A stretch of DNA of 8,259 bases from Bacillota bacterium (GTDB lineage Bacteria; Bacillota_E; Sulfobacillia; Sulfobacillales; Sulfobacillaceae): NCBI GenBank assembly GCA_021820165.1, contig JAKADW010000077.1, forward strand, positions 1 through 8,259. Reading direction: 5' to 3'. The translations under genes were made by a program, and so were the position numbers. The notes beneath the pieces are model-generated. The model worked only from the letters and a program-made list of their open reading frames with translations. It made no database searches and was not told where the DNA came from. The stretch's first letter is position 1; each line of letters begins with the position of its first letter. Of the stretch, positions 6,566-8,259 are shown in pieces.

Positions 6566-7393
6566 CTACTTCCGGCGCCGGACGATCAAGCGGTCCGAGG
6601 CCTTTCGCTTTTTGCGGGTTTTCTTTCCGAGAGCCGGCTTGCCCCACGGGGTTACCGGGTGCTTACGGCCAATCGGCGCCTTTCCTTCTCCACCACCATG
6701 CGGGTGGTCAACAGGGTTCATCACCACTCCACGCACAGACGGCCGTCGCCCGAGCCAACGGTTCCGACCAGCCTTGCCGATGGAGATGTTTTCATGCTCA
6801 ACGTTGCCGACCTGCCCAACCGTCGCCATACAGGTCACCGGTACTCGGCGGAGCTCGCCAGACGGCAAACGCAGCAACGCATAGCGGCCCTCTCGGGCGG
6901 CCAACTGAGCCGATGTGCCCGCCGAACGCGCCAACTGAGCGCCACGTCCTGGGTGCATCTCCACGGCGTGCACAACCGTGCCCACTGGCATGTCCTGCAA
7001 GCTGAGCGCGTTGCCCGGCTTAATGTCCGCACCCGGTCCCGCCGTCACCGTATCGCCCACCTTTAGGCCCAAGGGAGCTAAAATGTAAGCTTTCTCCCCA
7101 TCCTGGTACTCTAGCAGCGCAATCCGGGCAGTCCGGAACGGATCGTACTCAATCGCCGTCACGGTCGCCAAAATTCCCTGCTTTTGGCGCTTAAAATCGA
7201 TCTTGCGGTATAGCCGCTTGGTCCCGCCACCGCGGTGCCGCACCGTAATGCGGCCGTAATTGTTGCGGCCTGCCTTCCGGTGAAGCCCTTCGGTTAACGA
7301 CTTCTCAGGCTCCTTCTTGGTAATCTCCTCAAAGGTGGAGACCGTCATCTGCCGAACTCCGGGGGAGGTCGGTTTCATCTTGCGAACTGGCAT
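6566..7393 (-). CDS. rplB: 50S ribosomal protein L2
   Basis: L2 is a primary 23S rRNA binder needed for subunit association and for the peptidyl transferase centre. The 275-residue length is normal. The N-terminal part shows the OB-fold signature [17 protein letters not shown] (about residues 41-57) and [21 protein letters not shown]. The C-terminal SH3-like part shows [17 protein letters not shown] (about 221-237). The histidine after VD, residue 230, corresponds to the functionally important His229 of the E. coli protein. The tail is strongly basic ([19 protein letters not shown]), as expected for rRNA contact. The ATG follows a strong AAGGAGGAGG ribosome-binding site. The TAG stop is followed directly by GAGG, so it forms part of the rpsS ribosome-binding site. 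Confidence 0.98.
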   Translation of the reverse strand: MPVRKMKPTSPGVRQMTVSTFEEITKKEPEKSLTEGLHRKAGRNNYGRITVRHRGGGTKRLYRKIDFKRQKQGILATVTAIEYDPFRTARIALLEYQDGEKAYILAPLGLKVGDTVTAGPGADIKPGNALSLQDMPVGTVVHAVEMHPGRGAQLARSAGTSAQLAAREGRYALLRLPSGELRRVPVTCMATVGQVGNVEHENISIGKAGRNRWLGRRPSVRGVVMNPVDHPHGGGEGKAPIGRKHPVTPWGKPALGKKTRKKRKASDRLIVRRRK

Positions 7394-7411
7394 CGTGTCC
7401 TCCTCCTTGGT

Positions 7412-7696
7412 TTAAACCCCGTCAAAAAGCTCGATGCTTTCTCCGGGAGCCAAGGTGACAATCGCTTTCTTGCGTTCCGGCGTCCGTCCCACCGAGTAAC
7501 CTCGGCGCTTGGTCTTACCCGGAACCCACATGGTGTTCACCTTGGTCACATGCACTTTGAAAATCTCTTCAACAGCCCGCCGAATTTCGACTTTGTTGGC
7601 ACGCGCGTCCACCTCAAAGGTGTACTTATTGAGTTCCATTGCGTCCGTGCTTGCCTCAGTAATGATGGGCCGCTTGAGAACGTCATACGGACTCAT
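7412..7696 (-). CDS. rplW: 50S ribosomal protein L23
   Basis: L23 sits at the peptide tunnel exit and is the docking site for trigger factor and the signal recognition particle. The 94-residue product has the family's usual length and opens with [15 protein letters not shown], the typical N-terminal signature. The centre contains the conserved [20 protein letters not shown] stretch, and [11 protein letters not shown] leads into the basic extended loop [13 protein letters not shown] near residues 59-70. The ATG at 7696 overlaps the rplD TGA, and an AAGGAG Shine-Dalgarno ten bases upstream lies inside the last codons of rplD. It ends in TAA, 18 bases before rplB. Nothing departs from the family. 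Confidence 0.97.
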   Translation of the reverse strand: MSPYDVLKRPIITEASTDAMELNKYTFEVDARANKVEIRRAVEEIFKVHVTKVNTMWVPGKTKRRGYSVGRTPERKKAIVTLAPGESIELFDGV

Positions 7697-8259
7697 GCGT
7701 TGAACACTCCTTCCACCGCTTCGACGGCGCTCCGGTCGAGAACCAGCCGGTGGTACTTCAGTAGATTGTACGCGTCCAGGCTTTGCGCCGTGGTGGCACG
7801 GACATCCTTAAAGTTTCGGGCTGAGAGCTTAATGCTTTCTTCCGGCTGGGCCGTAACCAACAGCACGTTACGCCCGAGATTTAATTTGTCGAGAGCTTCC
7901 GCTAAAAGCCGCGTTTTCACCTGGTCCAGCTTCAAGTGATCCACGACGATTAACTCTTGATCGCGGAGCTTGGCTGAAAGCGCCTGCCGAATAGCGGCTC
8001 GGCGCATTTTCTTGGGAAAGCGCATGCTGTAATCGCGCGGGTGCGGCCCGAACACCACACCACCATGGCGCCAATGCGGCGCTCGCGTGGTCCCAGCCCG
8101 AGCTCGACCTGTCCCCTTTTGCCGCCAGGGCTTGCGACCGCCACCCCGGACTTCACTGCGGGTCTTGGTATCCGCACGACCCGTCCGCTGATTGGCCTGA
8201 TGAACGACCACAGCTTGATGCAACAGCGCGGGATTCATCGACGCTTCGAACACACGTTC
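7693..8259 (-). CDS. rplD: 50S ribosomal protein L4 (5' end outside window)
   Basis: L4 binds 23S rRNA early in large-subunit assembly, and its extended loop lines the peptide exit tunnel. 188 residues are visible. The reading frame runs open to the window edge, so by comparison with the usual length of just over 200 residues roughly 20 N-terminal residues and the start codon are missing. The hallmark tunnel-loop stretch is present around visible residues 34-72: [21 protein letters not shown], then [13 protein letters not shown]. The C-terminal half carries the conserved SARN motif. The TGA stop overlaps the rplW ATG by the four-base ATGA arrangement, suggesting coupled translation. In some bacteria L4 represses its own operon through a leader upstream of rpsJ; any such site lies outside this window. 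A GTG at 8253 could be mistaken for a start, but it begins inside the conserved fold. Confidence 0.97.
   Translation of the reverse strand, partial: ERVFEASMNPALLHQAVVVHQANQRTGRADTKTRSEVRGGGRKPWRQKGTGRARAGTTRAPHWRHGGVVFGPHPRDYSMRFPKKMRRAAIRQALSAKLRDQELIVVDHLKLDQVKTRLLAEALDKLNLGRNVLLVTAQPEESIKLSARNFKDVRATTAQSLDAYNLLKYHRLVLDRSAVEAVEGVFNA

Noticed and set aside
6221..7066. A 281-codon open frame on the plus strand, opposite rplV, rpsS and rplB
   Set aside because: It is antisense to three well-supported genes, has no recognisable domain or ribosome-binding site, and is rich in Arg, His, Ser and Pro, as expected for a shadow of conserved coding sequence.
1..8259. Search for tRNA, rRNA, CRISPR arrays, insertion sequences or defence genes
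   Set aside because: Nearly every base is accounted for by canonical ribosomal protein genes and secY, with gaps of at most 30 bases; there is no room for another system.

Overview
This window is one uninterrupted stretch of the bacterial S10-spc ribosomal protein cluster, transcribed entirely from the minus strand, so gene order runs from high to low coordinates. Twenty genes are visible: rplD (5' end cut off by the window), rplW, rplB, rpsS, rplV, rpsC, rplP, rpmC, rpsQ, rplN, rplX, rplE, rpsN (zinc type), rpsH, rplF, rplR, rpsE, rpmD, rplO and secY (3' part cut off by the window). This is the canonical order, with no insertion, loss or rearrangement.

The organism looks like a member of the Bacillota (Firmicutes) of moderately high GC; base composition was judged by eye and not counted. 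Supporting points are the joined S10-spc order, a 61-residue zinc-ribbon S14, presence of L30, strong purine-rich Shine-Dalgarno sequences before almost every gene, and frequent GTG starts. A thermoacidophilic lineage such as Sulfobacillus or its relatives is possible, but this rests on general resemblance and not on any search.

Layout from 8259 down to 1: the S10-operon part (rplD to rpsQ, 8259-4318) supplies large-subunit core proteins (L4, L23, L2, L22, L16, L29) and small-subunit proteins (S19, S3, S17). The spc part (rplN to secY, 4287-1) supplies L14, L24, L5, S14, S8, L6, L18, S5, L30, L15 and the translocon subunit SecY. No gap between genes exceeds 30 bases. Four pairs of neighbours abut or are one base apart, or overlap by only 4 bases, and two overlap by 8 and 11 bases. 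I see no internal promoter, terminator, RNA gene, mobile element, repeat array or foreign gene. The S10-operon promoter and any leader control site would lie beyond 8259.

I found no novel system here. The points worth a second look are modest: an unusually high share of TAG stop codons for ribosomal protein genes (9 of 19), Shine-Dalgarno sequences built onto stop codons or encoded inside the preceding protein's C-terminus, near-identical ribosome-binding spacers at distant junctions, and a small departure in the L22 tunnel hairpin.
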